A stretch of DNA of 64,000 nucleotides, taken from 67-14 sp020438345 (GTDB lineage Bacteria; Actinomycetota; Thermoleophilia; Solirubrobacterales; 70-9). Shown piece after piece: positions 1 through 8,355 of this stretch. The stretch covers positions 1 to 64,000 of the forward strand of contig CALMSY010000013.1 of the NCBI GenBank assembly GCA_937872475.1. Reading direction: 5' to 3'. The notes under the pieces are model-generated. The model was not told the origin of the DNA, made no database searches, and saw only the letters and a program-made list of their open reading frames with translations. Both the position numbers and the translations under genes were made by a program. Every line of letters begins with the position of its first letter. Position 1 is the first letter of the stretch.

Positions 1-647
1 GCCTGGAAGTACTCCTCCATGTCACTGTGGAAATCGAGGTGATCCTGGGTCAGGTTGGTGAAAACGGCAAGATCGAAATCGATCGCGTCGGCACGGTGCA
101 TGGCCATCGCATGGGAGGAAACCTCCATGACGCAGGCTTCGTCACCTGCCTCGAGCATTCGCCGGAACGCAGCCTGGAGGTCGATTGCTTCGGGAGTTGT
201 CCTGACGACATCTTCTTCAGTTCCCCCGACGACCTGCTTGACGGTTCCCATCAGTCCGCTCGGCAACCCGCCGTACTCAAGGATGTCAGCGAGCAGAAAC
301 GCCGTGGTCGTCTTCCCGTTGGTTCCCGTGATGCCCGCCATCCGCAGGTCCCTGGTCGGGTCGCCGTTGAAGGTCGATGCCAGGGGCGCCATTGCCGCGC
401 GGGTGTCAGGAACTATGAGCTGCGGAACGTCCAGATCCAGCCTGTGATCGCAAACCAGTGCCGCAGCACCGGCCTCGACGGCAGCCGGCGCGAAATCATG
501 GCCGTCACTGGTCAGCCCCCGAACACAGAAGAAGAGGGCTCCGGGCTCCACTTTCCTGTTGTCGAAGGCTAGTGACGATATTTCTGTTCCCGGGTCGCCG
601 ACTGGTTCGGACGAGGCCAGATCCCGGGCAAGTTGGTCCAGCCGCAT
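1..647 (-). CDS. murE: UDP-N-acetylmuramyl-tripeptide synthetase MurE, 3' end outside the window
   Basis: ATP-dependent ligase that adds the third amino acid to UDP-MurNAc-L-Ala-D-Glu in cytoplasmic peptidoglycan precursor synthesis. Translating the minus strand from the ATG at 647 gives 215 codons running off the left edge. The N-terminal substrate-binding domain comes first, then the Mur ligase P-loop GITGTNGKTTT at about residues 105-115, then the conserved blocks RTTPEAIDLQ and MEVSSHAM, and TNLTQDHLDFH near the edge, all typical of MurE rather than MurC, D or F. The gene lies 51 bases after ftsI on the same strand, the usual division-cluster order. The shine-dalgarno region is weak, so the exact start is less sure than the identity. 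The C-terminal domain that would reveal Lys or diaminopimelate preference is not in the window. Confidence 0.95.
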   Translation of the reverse strand, partial: MRLDQLARDLASSEPVGDPGTEISSLAFDNRKVEPGALFFCVRGLTSDGHDFAPAAVEAGAAALVCDHRLDLDVPQLIVPDTRAAMAPLASTFNGDPTRDLRMAGITGTNGKTTTAFLLADILEYGGLPSGLMGTVKQVVGGTEEDVVRTTPEAIDLQAAFRRMLEAGDEACVMEVSSHAMAMHRADAIDFDLAVFTNLTQDHLDFHSDMEEYFQ

Positions 648-698
648 GGCAGGGATTCTAGATGGCCGGGCACCCGGAAACGGGGCCACCCGGTGCGG

Positions 699-2360
699 TC
701 ACTGGTCGGTCGGAACGCCGAGATAGGGCAAAGTGAAAGCCGCGAGCTCACCGAATCCGGGTGCCGCTGCCTCCGCTCCGGAATGGCCGTTCTGGGGCTC
801 GTTCACCATGATCGAAACGACGATCGCCGGATCATCGGCAGGGGCCACGCCGACGAATGAAGCCACGTACCGGGTGTCGGAGTATCCGTCCTCGGTCGCC
901 ACCTGGGCGGTGCCTGTCTTTCCTGCCAGCGTGTATCCGGGCACCGAAACCTCGGAGGCGGTCCCTCCCGGTGCGAGGACGCCCTTCAGCATTTCCCTTA
1001 CCTCGCCTGCCACCTGCGGTGAAATAATTCGATGCCCTTCGTCAGCAGGCATTTCGGCACCGTCGATCTTTTCGATCAATCGTGGAGTCCGGAGTATCCC
1101 TCCGTTGGCCAGGGCACCGTAGCCCTGCACCATCTGGATCGGAGTCACCGCGAGCCCCTGGCCGATCGGCACATTGCCGATGGTTGAGCCTGACCAGTCG
1201 CTGTAGGGCAGGACGATTCCCTGTTCTTCAGCCGGATAGTCGATTCCGGTCCTGGTTCCGAATCCGAACCGGTCGATCCACCTGCTGAACTTCCTGGCCC
1301 CCATCTCGAGCCCGATCGTGACCGAGCCGACATTCGATGACTGGGCGAGGATGTCGCCGACGCTGAGGTTCACAGTTCCGCGAGGGTGGCTTTCCTCGAT
1401 CGTGCGGTCGAAAACCTGGATGCTCGGGGCGAGCGTGAAGGTGCTGACCGGGCTGACCGTCTTCGACTGGAGCGCCGAGGCGACGGTGAAAGCCTTGAAT
1501 GTAGAACCGGGTTCATAGGTGTATGAGGTACCGACGTTGAGCAGATCCTCCGGTTCGGCATCACTCAGGTCGTCGAGGTCGACCGGGGGCCAGTTCGCCA
1601 TTGCGAGGATGTCCGAGCTTCGTGCATCCATCACGATCGCCGAAGCGTTGATCGGGGTGTGGGTCTCTCCGATTTCGGCAAGGACCTTTTCCGCTTCAGC
1701 CTGGATTGTCGCGTCCAGGGTCAGCTGCACCGAGGAACCGTCATCGGCATCCCGGACATGATCAAGACTGATCGGATCCCCCAGAGCGTCCTTGACCAGC
1801 CGGCGTTCACCGTTCACCCCGGTCAGGATCTCGTTCTGCGATGCCTCGATCCCGGTCAACCCATCCCCTTCGTCGCTCACCGCACCGATCACCTGGGAGG
1901 CGATGTCACCCTGTGGCCTTACCCTCAGCGTGTCGGGCACCTGCCCGATCCCTTCAAGGCCGAGCCTTTCGACCCGGCCCGCCTTCTTCAGGTCCACCTT
2001 GCGATCCACATATGAGAACCCTCCAGGCTGGGTGATCGCGTCAAGCACTTCATCCGGACTGGTACCGAGAGCATCCGCAACAAGTTTCGCCTCTTCCGGA
2101 GCGTTCTTGATCTGGTAGGGGGTGGCGTAGATTGTCGCTCCCGGCTCGGATCCGGCCAGTGGCTGGCCGTTGCGATCGAGAATCGAGCCACGCAACCCGG
2201 GAACCTCGATGATGTCCTCCTGCTGGCTGCTCGCCTGGGATGCGAGGGAGTCACCCTGGAGAACCTGGAGCATGAAAGCCCGGCCGAAGAGGATCGCGAG
2301 CAAGGCGAGGCTGATAGCGAAAAGCAGACCCACGCGGCGCTCGAGTCGCGGGAGACGCAT
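699..2360 (-). CDS. ftsI: Division-specific penicillin-binding protein (FtsI/PBP3-type transpeptidase)
   Basis: Class B penicillin-binding protein that cross-links septal peptidoglycan. The 553-residue product has one N-terminal membrane anchor (about residues 10-33), the pedestal motif RGSILDRNG near residue 57, and the transpeptidase domain with all three active-site motifs: STFK at about 286-289, SSN at about 341-343 and KTGTAQ at about 481. The ATG at 2360 overlaps the stop of the preceding ftsL-like gene by four bases, fixing the start. Length is usual for the family. Its place between ftsL and murE supports the septal rather than the elongation role. No PASTA domain follows the transpeptidase domain; the protein ends soon after it. 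Confidence 0.95.
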   Translation of the reverse strand: MRLPRLERRVGLLFAISLALLAILFGRAFMLQVLQGDSLASQASSQQEDIIEVPGLRGSILDRNGQPLAGSEPGATIYATPYQIKNAPEEAKLVADALGTSPDEVLDAITQPGGFSYVDRKVDLKKAGRVERLGLEGIGQVPDTLRVRPQGDIASQVIGAVSDEGDGLTGIEASQNEILTGVNGERRLVKDALGDPISLDHVRDADDGSSVQLTLDATIQAEAEKVLAEIGETHTPINASAIVMDARSSDILAMANWPPVDLDDLSDAEPEDLLNVGTSYTYEPGSTFKAFTVASALQSKTVSPVSTFTLAPSIQVFDRTIEESHPRGTVNLSVGDILAQSSNVGSVTIGLEMGARKFSRWIDRFGFGTRTGIDYPAEEQGIVLPYSDWSGSTIGNVPIGQGLAVTPIQMVQGYGALANGGILRTPRLIEKIDGAEMPADEGHRIISPQVAGEVREMLKGVLAPGGTASEVSVPGYTLAGKTGTAQVATEDGYSDTRYVASFVGVAPADDPAIVVSIMVNEPQNGHSGAEAAAPGFGELAAFTLPYLGVPTDQ

Positions 2361-2842
2361 CAGCCTCCGGCCGCCAGGCGTTCGGCGGCCGCCGCGTAGT
2401 CACTTTCCTGAAAGGACCTGTAGACAATGTCATCCGGGGCGGGCAGGAACATGCCCTCTTCCCCGGCCTGGCTCTGGACACGGGGCATGGCCAATGCAGC
2501 CGTCTCGGAAGACTTGAGGATGGCATTCTGCCTCTCCAGCGCTTCGATCCGGGTTTCGAGCTTGCTGGCGCTTGCTCCGTAACTGACCGTGATTACGTTG
2601 ATTCCGACGATTCCGAGCAAGAGCACGGCGATCACTGCGATCCAGCGTCTTCCGGTGGCGGCGATCCGCACCGCGCCGGTTTCCGGCAGGTGTGTGACCG
2701 CGCGGGCGGTGCCGCGGATCAGCCGAAGTCGAGAAGGCTGGTTCCCGGCGGGCCGGCCTGTCGCTGGGCGGCGCCGGGGTACTGCCCGACGAGCCGGCCG
2801 ACGGGCCGGAAGCACTGGAACGGTACGGGCGGGAGCGCCCAT
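2360..2842 (-). CDS. ftsL: FtsL-like septum formation protein
   Basis: Small bitopic membrane protein expected to join the FtsQLB division complex. The 160-residue product has a long basic and proline-rich cytoplasmic N-terminus (about residues 1-65), one transmembrane helix around 67-90, then a periplasmic coiled coil (KLETRIEALERQNAILKSSE). FtsL sequences are poorly conserved, so the call rests on topology, coiled coil and position between rsmH and ftsI. It overlaps both neighbours by four bases, so translation is coupled across the operon. The N-terminal tail is longer than in E. coli FtsL, as is common in actinobacteria. A FtsB/DivIC-type assignment cannot be excluded from sequence alone. 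Confidence 0.8.
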   Translation of the reverse strand: MGAPARTVPVLPARRPARRAVPRRRPATGRPAGNQPSRLRLIRGTARAVTHLPETGAVRIAATGRRWIAVIAVLLLGIVGINVITVSYGASASKLETRIEALERQNAILKSSETAALAMPRVQSQAGEEGMFLPAPDDIVYRSFQESDYAAAAERLAAGG

Positions 2843-3864
2843 CAGCGGGCCTCCTCTCCCGCGGAGACCTTGATCGCTCCGCGCAGCCGGGCCGAGCGGG
2901 CCCGCGGATTGACCCCGATCTCGTCATCGTCGGCCGAGATCGGCTTGCGGGTCAGAATTTCGGCTTCGGGCTCATGCCCGCAGACGCAAACGGGGAGCTC
3001 GGGCGGGCAGGTGCAGCCTGTAGCGAGGTCGTTGAAGAAGCGCTTGATCCGGCGGTCTTCAAGTGAGTGGAAGGAGATGACCGCCATGCGACCGCCCGTT
3101 TCGAGGGTGTCCCAGGCGATCGGCAGAGCGGCATCGATCGCTTCCATTTCGCCGTTCACTGCGATTCGGAGTGCCTGGAAGCTGCGACGGGCGGGATGAC
3201 CGGATCCGAAGCGGGCCGCGGCCGGCATTCCGGCCTTGATCGCATCAACAAGGTCGGATGTACTTTCGAGCGGCCGCCGGGCAACTATCTGGCGGCTTAT
3301 GCCAACCGAGTACTTCTCTTCTCCCAGTTCGCGCAGCATCCGTGCGAGTTGCTGCGCGGACCAGGTGTTGAGGATCACTTCGGCGGTCAGGCTCTGGCGC
3401 GGATCCATCCGCATGTCGAGGGGCGCGTCATGTGAATAGGAGAAGCCACGCTCGGCGGCGTCAACCTGTAGTGAAGACATCCCGAGATCCATGTACAGCG
3501 CCGATGCCCTGATCCCTTCATTTTGCAGGGATTTCAGCGCCAGGCTGAACTCTTCCGTGATGAAGGCAGTCCGGCAGAGATCAAGGCTCTGGAACTCCTG
3601 AAAGCGGGCCCGGGCGACCGGGTCCCGGTCGATCGCAATCAGCGTGCCTTCCGGGCCGATCCGTTCGGCGACCAGCCGGGCATGCCCGCCGGCCCCGAAG
3701 GTGCAGTCGATCACTGTCTCTCCCGGCTGCGGCCCGATCAGGTCGACCAGCTCGCGCGCCAGCACCGGGATGTGCCCGGAGGGCCCCTGCCCGGGACGGT
3801 CTGGGATTTCGGGATGGGCGGCCATCTCTGCTCCGGTCGGGGCGGGCCGCAGGGCGGCGGTCAC
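2842..3864 (-). CDS. rsmH: 16S rRNA (cytosine1402-N4)-methyltransferase RsmH
   Basis: SAM-dependent methyltransferase that N4-methylates C1402 in the decoding centre of 16S rRNA. The 340-residue product shows the family start HIPVLARELVDLI, the SAM-binding motif DCTFGAGGHA with AIDRDP, DLGMSSLQVD, and the late motif VISFHSLEDRRIKRFF. Length is normal apart from about 30 extra N-terminal residues. Translation starts at a GTG at 3864 that overlaps the mraZ stop as GTGA; the in-frame ATG at residue 14 is an alternative start. It sits second in the mra/division operon, as in most bacteria. Confidence 0.96.
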   Translation of the reverse strand: MTAALRPAPTGAEMAAHPEIPDRPGQGPSGHIPVLARELVDLIGPQPGETVIDCTFGAGGHARLVAERIGPEGTLIAIDRDPVARARFQEFQSLDLCRTAFITEEFSLALKSLQNEGIRASALYMDLGMSSLQVDAAERGFSYSHDAPLDMRMDPRQSLTAEVILNTWSAQQLARMLRELGEEKYSVGISRQIVARRPLESTSDLVDAIKAGMPAAARFGSGHPARRSFQALRIAVNGEMEAIDAALPIAWDTLETGGRMAVISFHSLEDRRIKRFFNDLATGCTCPPELPVCVCGHEPEAEILTRKPISADDDEIGVNPRARSARLRGAIKVSAGEEAR

Positions 3865-4298
3865 TCCTCGCCCCCGGCCAGGTTTTCAGCCACTTCGGCG
3901 AACTGACCGAGCAACTCGGCGTTCTTCTTCGCCCAGGCTTCGGTGTTCCAGACCTCGATGTATTGACCAGTCCCGACAACCGTGCAGGCACCTTCGAGTC
4001 CGGCCGCTGATTTGAGAAGTTCCGGGATGCGGATGCGGCCGGCCGCATCAAGTTCGCCTTCGTCGGCACTTGCGTTGAGCATCCGCCTCAGGTCTCGGGC
4101 GTTGGCACCGAAGGGGCTGTGGGGCGCAACGTAACGGTCTTCCATCGCGTCAAATTCCGACGTCGCATAGAGCCATAGGCAGGCATCCGGACCCTTGGCA
4201 AGAACGTATCCGTCATCGAGGGCCGCGCGGAACTTGCGGGGAACCGTGAGGCGGTCCTTGGAATCGAGGCTGTGCTCGTGCTGGCCTCTGAACGCCAC
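3861..4298 (-). CDS. mraZ: Transcriptional regulator MraZ
   Basis: DNA-binding regulator of the division and cell wall (dcw) operon, built from two SpoVT/AbrB-like half domains that form a ring-shaped oligomer. The protein begins VAFRGQHEHSLDSKDRLTVP and repeats the domain with the second motif LDAAGRIRIPELL. The frame is open back to 4382, but I choose the GTG at 4298 because GAGGAG lies just upstream and homologs begin at this residue, giving 145 residues. The upstream extension is proline-rich and not MraZ-like. It heads the operon and has its own operator 120 bases upstream, consistent with autoregulation. Confidence 0.95.
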   Translation of the reverse strand: MAFRGQHEHSLDSKDRLTVPRKFRAALDDGYVLAKGPDACLWLYATSEFDAMEDRYVAPHSPFGANARDLRRMLNASADEGELDAAGRIRIPELLKSAAGLEGACTVVGTGQYIEVWNTEAWAKKNAELLGQFAEVAENLAGGEE

Positions 4299-4417
4299 CG
4301 CTCCTCGTCCTTTCTTGCCTCGCCGTTGGTTGACCGGAAAAGAGTTGGGCCGGGGTGGTGAGAGCGGGAGGAGCTCCATCACCCCGGCCCGTTGGCTTCA
4401 ACTCGAAAAGGACTGTA

Positions 4418-4462
4418 ACCCACTTCGCCCCACTTTGCAACACAACTCCCCACCACCCTCCA
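4418..4462 (-). promoter_or_regulatory. MraZ operator: five boxes at 10-base period
   Basis: Reading the minus strand, boxes TGGAG, TGGGG, TGTTG, TGGGG and TGGGT occupy 4462-4458, 4452-4448, 4442-4438, 4432-4428 and 4422-4418, each exactly 10 bases apart. MraZ is known to bind direct repeats of TGGGN separated by 5-base spacers. Two boxes are perfect TGGGG, one TGGGT, and two are degenerate. The array lies 120 bases upstream of the mraZ GTG. Confidence 0.8.
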
Positions 4463-4466
4463 AAAT

Positions 4467-4484
4467 CTGCAACCGCTGTTGCAG
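4467..4484. repeat. 18-base inverted repeat CTGCAAC-N4-GTTGCAG
   Basis: A perfect 7-base inverted repeat with a 4-base spacer lies in the divergent promoter region between mraZ and the membrane protein at 4549. A partly matching 18-base element lies upstream of glnN at 46283-46300. The spacing suggests a dimeric regulator site; the regulator is unknown. Confidence 0.45.
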
Positions 4485-4548
4485 CGGCATGCACTGCTCG
4501 GCAGCCCGGAATCTCGCATCCGGATACCGCAGGCTCTAGGCTGCCGCC

Positions 4549-5409
4549 ATGTCGGAAGTGACTCACGCGAACGCTCTGAGGGGAGCCGAGTTCAGGAAGC
4601 TCCTGGGCAAACCGAAGACCTGGATCGTGATCGTGATCTGCTCGCTGGTGATGGCCGCCTGCGGTCTGATCATCGGACCGGTCTTCGCTCTTGGCCTGTT
4701 CGTGGTGACCTTCCTGGTCGGGATCGCAATCACCTTCTCCATGGCCGACAGCCGCGCCGCCCAGGGCTTCTACGAGGCTTACGCCGATTACCGTGGCCTC
4801 ACCCTCTGGCCGGGAGGCAAATCGCTCGGTGGTGAAACACCTCTGCTCAGAAAGGGCGACAAGCAGCGGGTAGAGGCGATGTTCGAGGGGATGCTCAGCC
4901 CGGAGATCGAGGGCAAGCTCGCCCTCTTCACGTTCATCGTGGAGAGCCGTGACAGCAAGGGCAACAAGACCGAAGTGAACTACCCGTTCACGATCGTGCT
5001 CTTCAATCTGCCGGAGGCCATCCAGAGCCTGCGGGAACTCAGGGTCCAGCGGAAGTCGGGGTTCAAGGCCCTGGAGAAGTTCGAGGACACTTTCCGCCGC
5101 GACCATGAACGGGTCACCCTGGAAAGTGAGGCGATGCGGGACCGCTACGAGATCTTCGTGGGCAAGCAGGAGGACCCGGTCTTTGTCCGCCGCCTCTTTT
5201 CCCCCAGCTTCATCGTCTGGCTGACTGAAAGCCCTCCGGAGAAGTTTGCCTTCGAGCTTGAGAATGGCTGGCTCTGCGCCTATGTACCGAAGCACCGCGA
5301 CAGCATCGAGGAGTTCGACGAAATAATCGAGGTCGGAACCATTGTCACGGCCCGAATCAAGGAAGAGATTTTGCAAACATCTCCGGACACCGAAGGGGAG
5401 CGCAGCTAG
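4549..5409 (+). CDS. Membrane protein of unknown function, first of a paralogous pair
   Basis: I do not recognise this family with confidence. The 286-residue product has two closely spaced transmembrane helices (about residues 24-65), then a soluble domain with conserved stretches TPLLRKGDK, NYPFTIV and VRRLFSPSFIVWL, which recur almost unchanged in the next gene. The architecture (N-terminal helical hairpin, large cytoplasmic domain) is vaguely like DUF3137 proteins, but I would not assign that. The upstream ribosome binding site is weak; the ATG at 4549 is the first after the promoter region. It is followed directly by its paralog at 5410. The long open frame on the opposite strand here is a codon-bias shadow. 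Confidence 0.85.
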   Translation: MSEVTHANALRGAEFRKLLGKPKTWIVIVICSLVMAACGLIIGPVFALGLFVVTFLVGIAITFSMADSRAAQGFYEAYADYRGLTLWPGGKSLGGETPLLRKGDKQRVEAMFEGMLSPEIEGKLALFTFIVESRDSKGNKTEVNYPFTIVLFNLPEAIQSLRELRVQRKSGFKALEKFEDTFRRDHERVTLESEAMRDRYEIFVGKQEDPVFVRRLFSPSFIVWLTESPPEKFAFELENGWLCAYVPKHRDSIEEFDEIIEVGTIVTARIKEEILQTSPDTEGERS

Positions 5410-6354
5410 ATGAGCGAGGAAGAAATGAGCGAGAAAACCGAACCCGAAGCAACTGGCACATCAGAGCCCGGCCCGGAAGGCACGGGCGTCTTTGCGGGAA
5501 CCACCTCGACCGGAACCGTCGAGGTTCACCACGCCAACCAGTTGCGTTCAGCCAAGTTCAAGGAGTTGCTGCGAAAGAAGTCGACCTGGGCCTGGCTGCT
5601 CGGTCTTTCGATTCTGGGTGGAGCCGTGTCCGGTGCTCTGATCGGTCCGGTAATCGGTTTGCTGGTTCTCGCCGGGGTTTTTCTGATCATCCTTCTGGTG
5701 ATCTTCGGTATCGCTGACAGCCGGGCCGAGGATGCCTTCTACGACTCATACTGCTCGACTCATGGCCTGACCCGCAGCTCCAGCCCTTCGATCGGTGAGC
5801 TCACTCCCCTGCTCCGCAAGGGGGACAAGTCGAAAACCGATGAACTGTTCAGTGGCGAATTGGCTCCGGGCATCGACGGCGATCTGGTGCTCTACACCTA
5901 CACCGAGGTTCACCGGGATTCGGACGGCGACGAAACCGAGACCAACTACCCCTTCACTTTCGTTCATGTCGAGATGCCGGATGTGGTCCCGCATCTGCCT
6001 TTGCTCAGGGTCCAGCGTGCAGGCTTCCGATTCCTGGATGGCCTCGAGGACAAGTTAGGTGGCTCGGAAAGGGTCAAGCTGGAGAGTGCCGCCTTCGATA
6101 AACGCTTCGAGGTCTTTGTCGCCAAGGGACAGGACCAGGTCTGGGTCCGCCGGCTCTTCTCACCCAGTTTCATTGTTTGGCTCGCGGAAAACCCGGTGAA
6201 GAGTTTCGCGTTCGAACTTGAAAGCGGGCACCTCGTGGCCTACGTGTCGAAGCACATGGATGACACCGCCGGCCTGGAGCAGGTGACAGAAAACGGCACT
6301 TTCGTCGCCAGCCGTCTCATACAGGAAGCCGCCGAAACCTCAACCCGGGACTAA
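5410..6354 (+). CDS. Membrane protein of unknown function, second of a paralogous pair
   Basis: The 314-residue product is a paralog of the preceding protein. After an extra acidic, Glu/Thr/Gly-rich N-terminal tail of about 38 residues, both share the HANQLRSAKFKELL segment, a two-helix hairpin (about residues 60-100), TPLLRKGDKS, a TNYPFTF segment and VRRLFSPSFIVWLAE. The ATG starts immediately after the TAG of the first gene, with GGGGAG at good spacing, so the two are co-transcribed. Function is unknown; tandem duplication with divergence at the N-terminus suggests a hetero-oligomer. Confidence 0.85.
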   Translation: MSEEEMSEKTEPEATGTSEPGPEGTGVFAGTTSTGTVEVHHANQLRSAKFKELLRKKSTWAWLLGLSILGGAVSGALIGPVIGLLVLAGVFLIILLVIFGIADSRAEDAFYDSYCSTHGLTRSSSPSIGELTPLLRKGDKSKTDELFSGELAPGIDGDLVLYTYTEVHRDSDGDETETNYPFTFVHVEMPDVVPHLPLLRVQRAGFRFLDGLEDKLGGSERVKLESAAFDKRFEVFVAKGQDQVWVRRLFSPSFIVWLAENPVKSFAFELESGHLVAYVSKHMDDTAGLEQVTENGTFVASRLIQEAAETSTRD

Positions 6355-6583
6355 CCCCGGATCCGCCTGGGTCGGCTGTCTCACCGGCCGGTCAGGCCGG
6401 CACCCCGAAGTCCCCCAGGGCTGGCCACCCCGCCCGGAGGTGAATCGAAAAGCCCTGACCCGTTCAACCGGCAACGCGGCATCAGGCTTCATCCGAAACC
6501 TTGCCTCAAACCTGAACCCACCCTCCGGAACAACTCCCTCCGCTCCCGGGGAGACCGTTCCGGAAGGCTGGCGTTACCGAGCC
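6355..6583. other. Intergenic stretch, no gene seen
   Basis: Between the convergent paralog pair and tadC. It holds GGCCGG-type dyads around 6384-6401 that could help termination, but there is no U-tract. A minus-strand frame of about 50 codons has no ribosome binding site and no pilin or TadE features. I see no coding signal. Confidence 0.5.
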
Positions 6584-7459
6584 TCAGTATCCGGTGTTGA
6601 GCAGGGAGTCGGCGTTTGCGGCCAATGCCGCGACTATCAGGAGCAGGACCGAAGGCACGAGGATCAGGGCGATGACCAGCTGGATCTTCGGGGCGGCGCG
6701 GGCTGCTTCCTCCTCTATCGCCCGCCGCTGATCCTGCCTCAGGGTTGCCGACTGACGGCGAAGCTGGTCGGCAAGGGGAGAGCCAAGGCGGCGGGACCTC
6801 TCAAGCGTCGAACAGAAGGCGGTGATCTCCGGGCCACCGACCCGTTGGCGAAGCGCATCCAGAGCCGCGGCCTGACCACTGCCCCACGCCATGTCATCTC
6901 CGGTACGAGCCATCTCGGCGGTCAGCGGTCCGCGTCCGGTTTCAGACAGCTCGACCAGACAACCTCCGAGCCCCCTCCCGGTCTGAACCGACACTGACAG
7001 AAGATCAAGCAGATCAGGCAGGGCCACCACCATTTGCCGGTGTCGCTTTTTGCCGGCCCGGGCAAGCAACAGGTCCGGCAGCATAAATAGCGCCGCTGCC
7101 GTTGCCGCCAGCACCAGCGGGGCCAGCCGCCCGGGCAGGATGCCGGTGAAAAGCGATCCGAAAAGCAACCCGAAAGCTGCCCCAAATCCCTTCAAGGCCA
7201 TGACCGTGCGGGGAACCAGAACTTTCTCGAGACCCGCCAGGCGGATTCGCTCGCCAAGACCAAGCGGATCCCACTGTTCCCGCTGGCCGGCGGCCGCGAA
7301 CGGGTCGGATCGGCCTTCTTCCCCGCCTTGCAACTTTCCATCGGGCCCGCCGAGTGGGCCTACCCGGTCATCTTCACCTCCCGGGTGGAGGAAATCCCGC
7401 AGTCCGAAGGCGCCGAGTGCCAGTGCCAGCAGCGCGATCAGTACCGGCGCAGCGCTCAT
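6584..7459 (-). CDS. tadC: Type II secretion F-domain protein, TadC-like
   Basis: Inner-membrane platform protein of a Tad/Flp-type pilus or related secretion machine. The 291-residue product has membrane helices at the N-terminus and centre, a cytoplasmic T2SSF domain (ALPDLLDLLSVSVQTGRGL, LADQLRRQS, EEEAARAAPKIQLV) and a C-terminal helix pair. The ATG at 7459 overlaps the tadB stop by four bases. TadB and TadC normally work as a pair around the CpaF ATPase. The loop between the first helices carries a Gly/Asp-rich insert. No pilin or pseudopilin gene follows it. Confidence 0.88.
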   Translation of the reverse strand: MSAAPVLIALLALALGAFGLRDFLHPGGEDDRVGPLGGPDGKLQGGEEGRSDPFAAAGQREQWDPLGLGERIRLAGLEKVLVPRTVMALKGFGAAFGLLFGSLFTGILPGRLAPLVLAATAAALFMLPDLLLARAGKKRHRQMVVALPDLLDLLSVSVQTGRGLGGCLVELSETGRGPLTAEMARTGDDMAWGSGQAAALDALRQRVGGPEITAFCSTLERSRRLGSPLADQLRRQSATLRQDQRRAIEEEAARAAPKIQLVIALILVPSVLLLIVAALAANADSLLNTGY

Positions 7460-8355
7460 GTGTTGCCGATCCGGGCCAGTCTTGAAATGAGAATGAAGCC
7501 GGCAATCTGGAGGACCAGGGAGAGACCGACCAGGATCAGAGCAGGAACCGAAGCCACGATCGAACCGAAGAAGCCGGGACGGATCAGTTCGGTGAAGAGT
7601 GACGCGCCCGCGGGCATCGCCACCACCAGATAGCCGGTGAACCGGGCCTGGGCTGTGGCCGAACGGGCATCTTCGGCCACCCTGTCCTGCTCTGCCGCGC
7701 CCTCGGCGAAGCGACGAAGCAGAGCCGCCAGATCACCGCCCGCCAGACGCTGACTGACCAGAGCTGCCGAGAATGCGTCAACCCGGGTCGACCCGAAACG
7801 GCCCGCCATGGACTGAATCGCCTCCGCGGTCGGTGCGCCTGCCTCCAGGTCGTATCGAAGGGTGTCGAACTCGCTTCTGACCGGGCCTTCAAGCGCCGTT
7901 CCGGCCGCGACCAGGGCGCCTCGAGGAGAATGACCGGCGCTCAGACAGTCAGCGATCGCGCGGGCAACCTCGGGCAGGGATTTTTCGACCGACCCGCGGT
8001 ACCGTCGGCGGCCTCGGGAGATCAGCCAGCCTGCCACCAGGGGTGAAGCCACAGCCAGCACTATCCCCGCAATCGGCCCGGCCAGCCACCAGCCGCCAGC
8101 GACCGCAGCCAGTGCAAACAGCAAAGCCAGCCTGAAACGCTCGTCGGAAGTTGGCAGATACCCCTCCCGCCGCACCCGCCCAAGCGGCGCGACGATGCCC
8201 GTCAGCCAGGTCCAGAGGCTTCCGCTTCCGGCCGGACCCTCCACCTGCTCCTGCCTCGACCTTCCATAGCTTTGCCCGGCAAACTCCCATACCGCGGCGA
8301 TCCCGAGCGCCGCCCCCGCAGCGGCGAGCAGAGCGGGAAGCAGCACGCCGCTCAA
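7456..8355 (-). CDS. tadB: Type II secretion F-domain protein, TadB-like
   Basis: The 299-residue inner-membrane protein has an N-terminal helix, two central helices (about 75-110), a T2SSF domain (LPEVARAIADCLSAGHSPRGAL, LAALLRRFAEGAAEQDRV, ATAQARFTGYLVVAMP) and two C-terminal helices. The TTG at 8355 overlaps the CpaF stop as TTGA, and no better start is visible. As for TadC, the role follows from family and from the CpaF gene immediately upstream. Confidence 0.88.
   Translation of the reverse strand: MSGVLLPALLAAAGAALGIAAVWEFAGQSYGRSRQEQVEGPAGSGSLWTWLTGIVAPLGRVRREGYLPTSDERFRLALLFALAAVAGGWWLAGPIAGIVLAVASPLVAGWLISRGRRRYRGSVEKSLPEVARAIADCLSAGHSPRGALVAAGTALEGPVRSEFDTLRYDLEAGAPTAEAIQSMAGRFGSTRVDAFSAALVSQRLAGGDLAALLRRFAEGAAEQDRVAEDARSATAQARFTGYLVVAMPAGASLFTELIRPGFFGSIVASVPALILVGLSLVLQIAGFILISRLARIGNT

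Noticed and set aside
4213..5376. 387-codon open frame on the minus strand antisense to the first paralogous membrane protein
   Set aside because: It starts in mraZ and its composition is a mirror of high-GC codon bias. The plus-strand frame has membrane helices and a conserved paralog next door.
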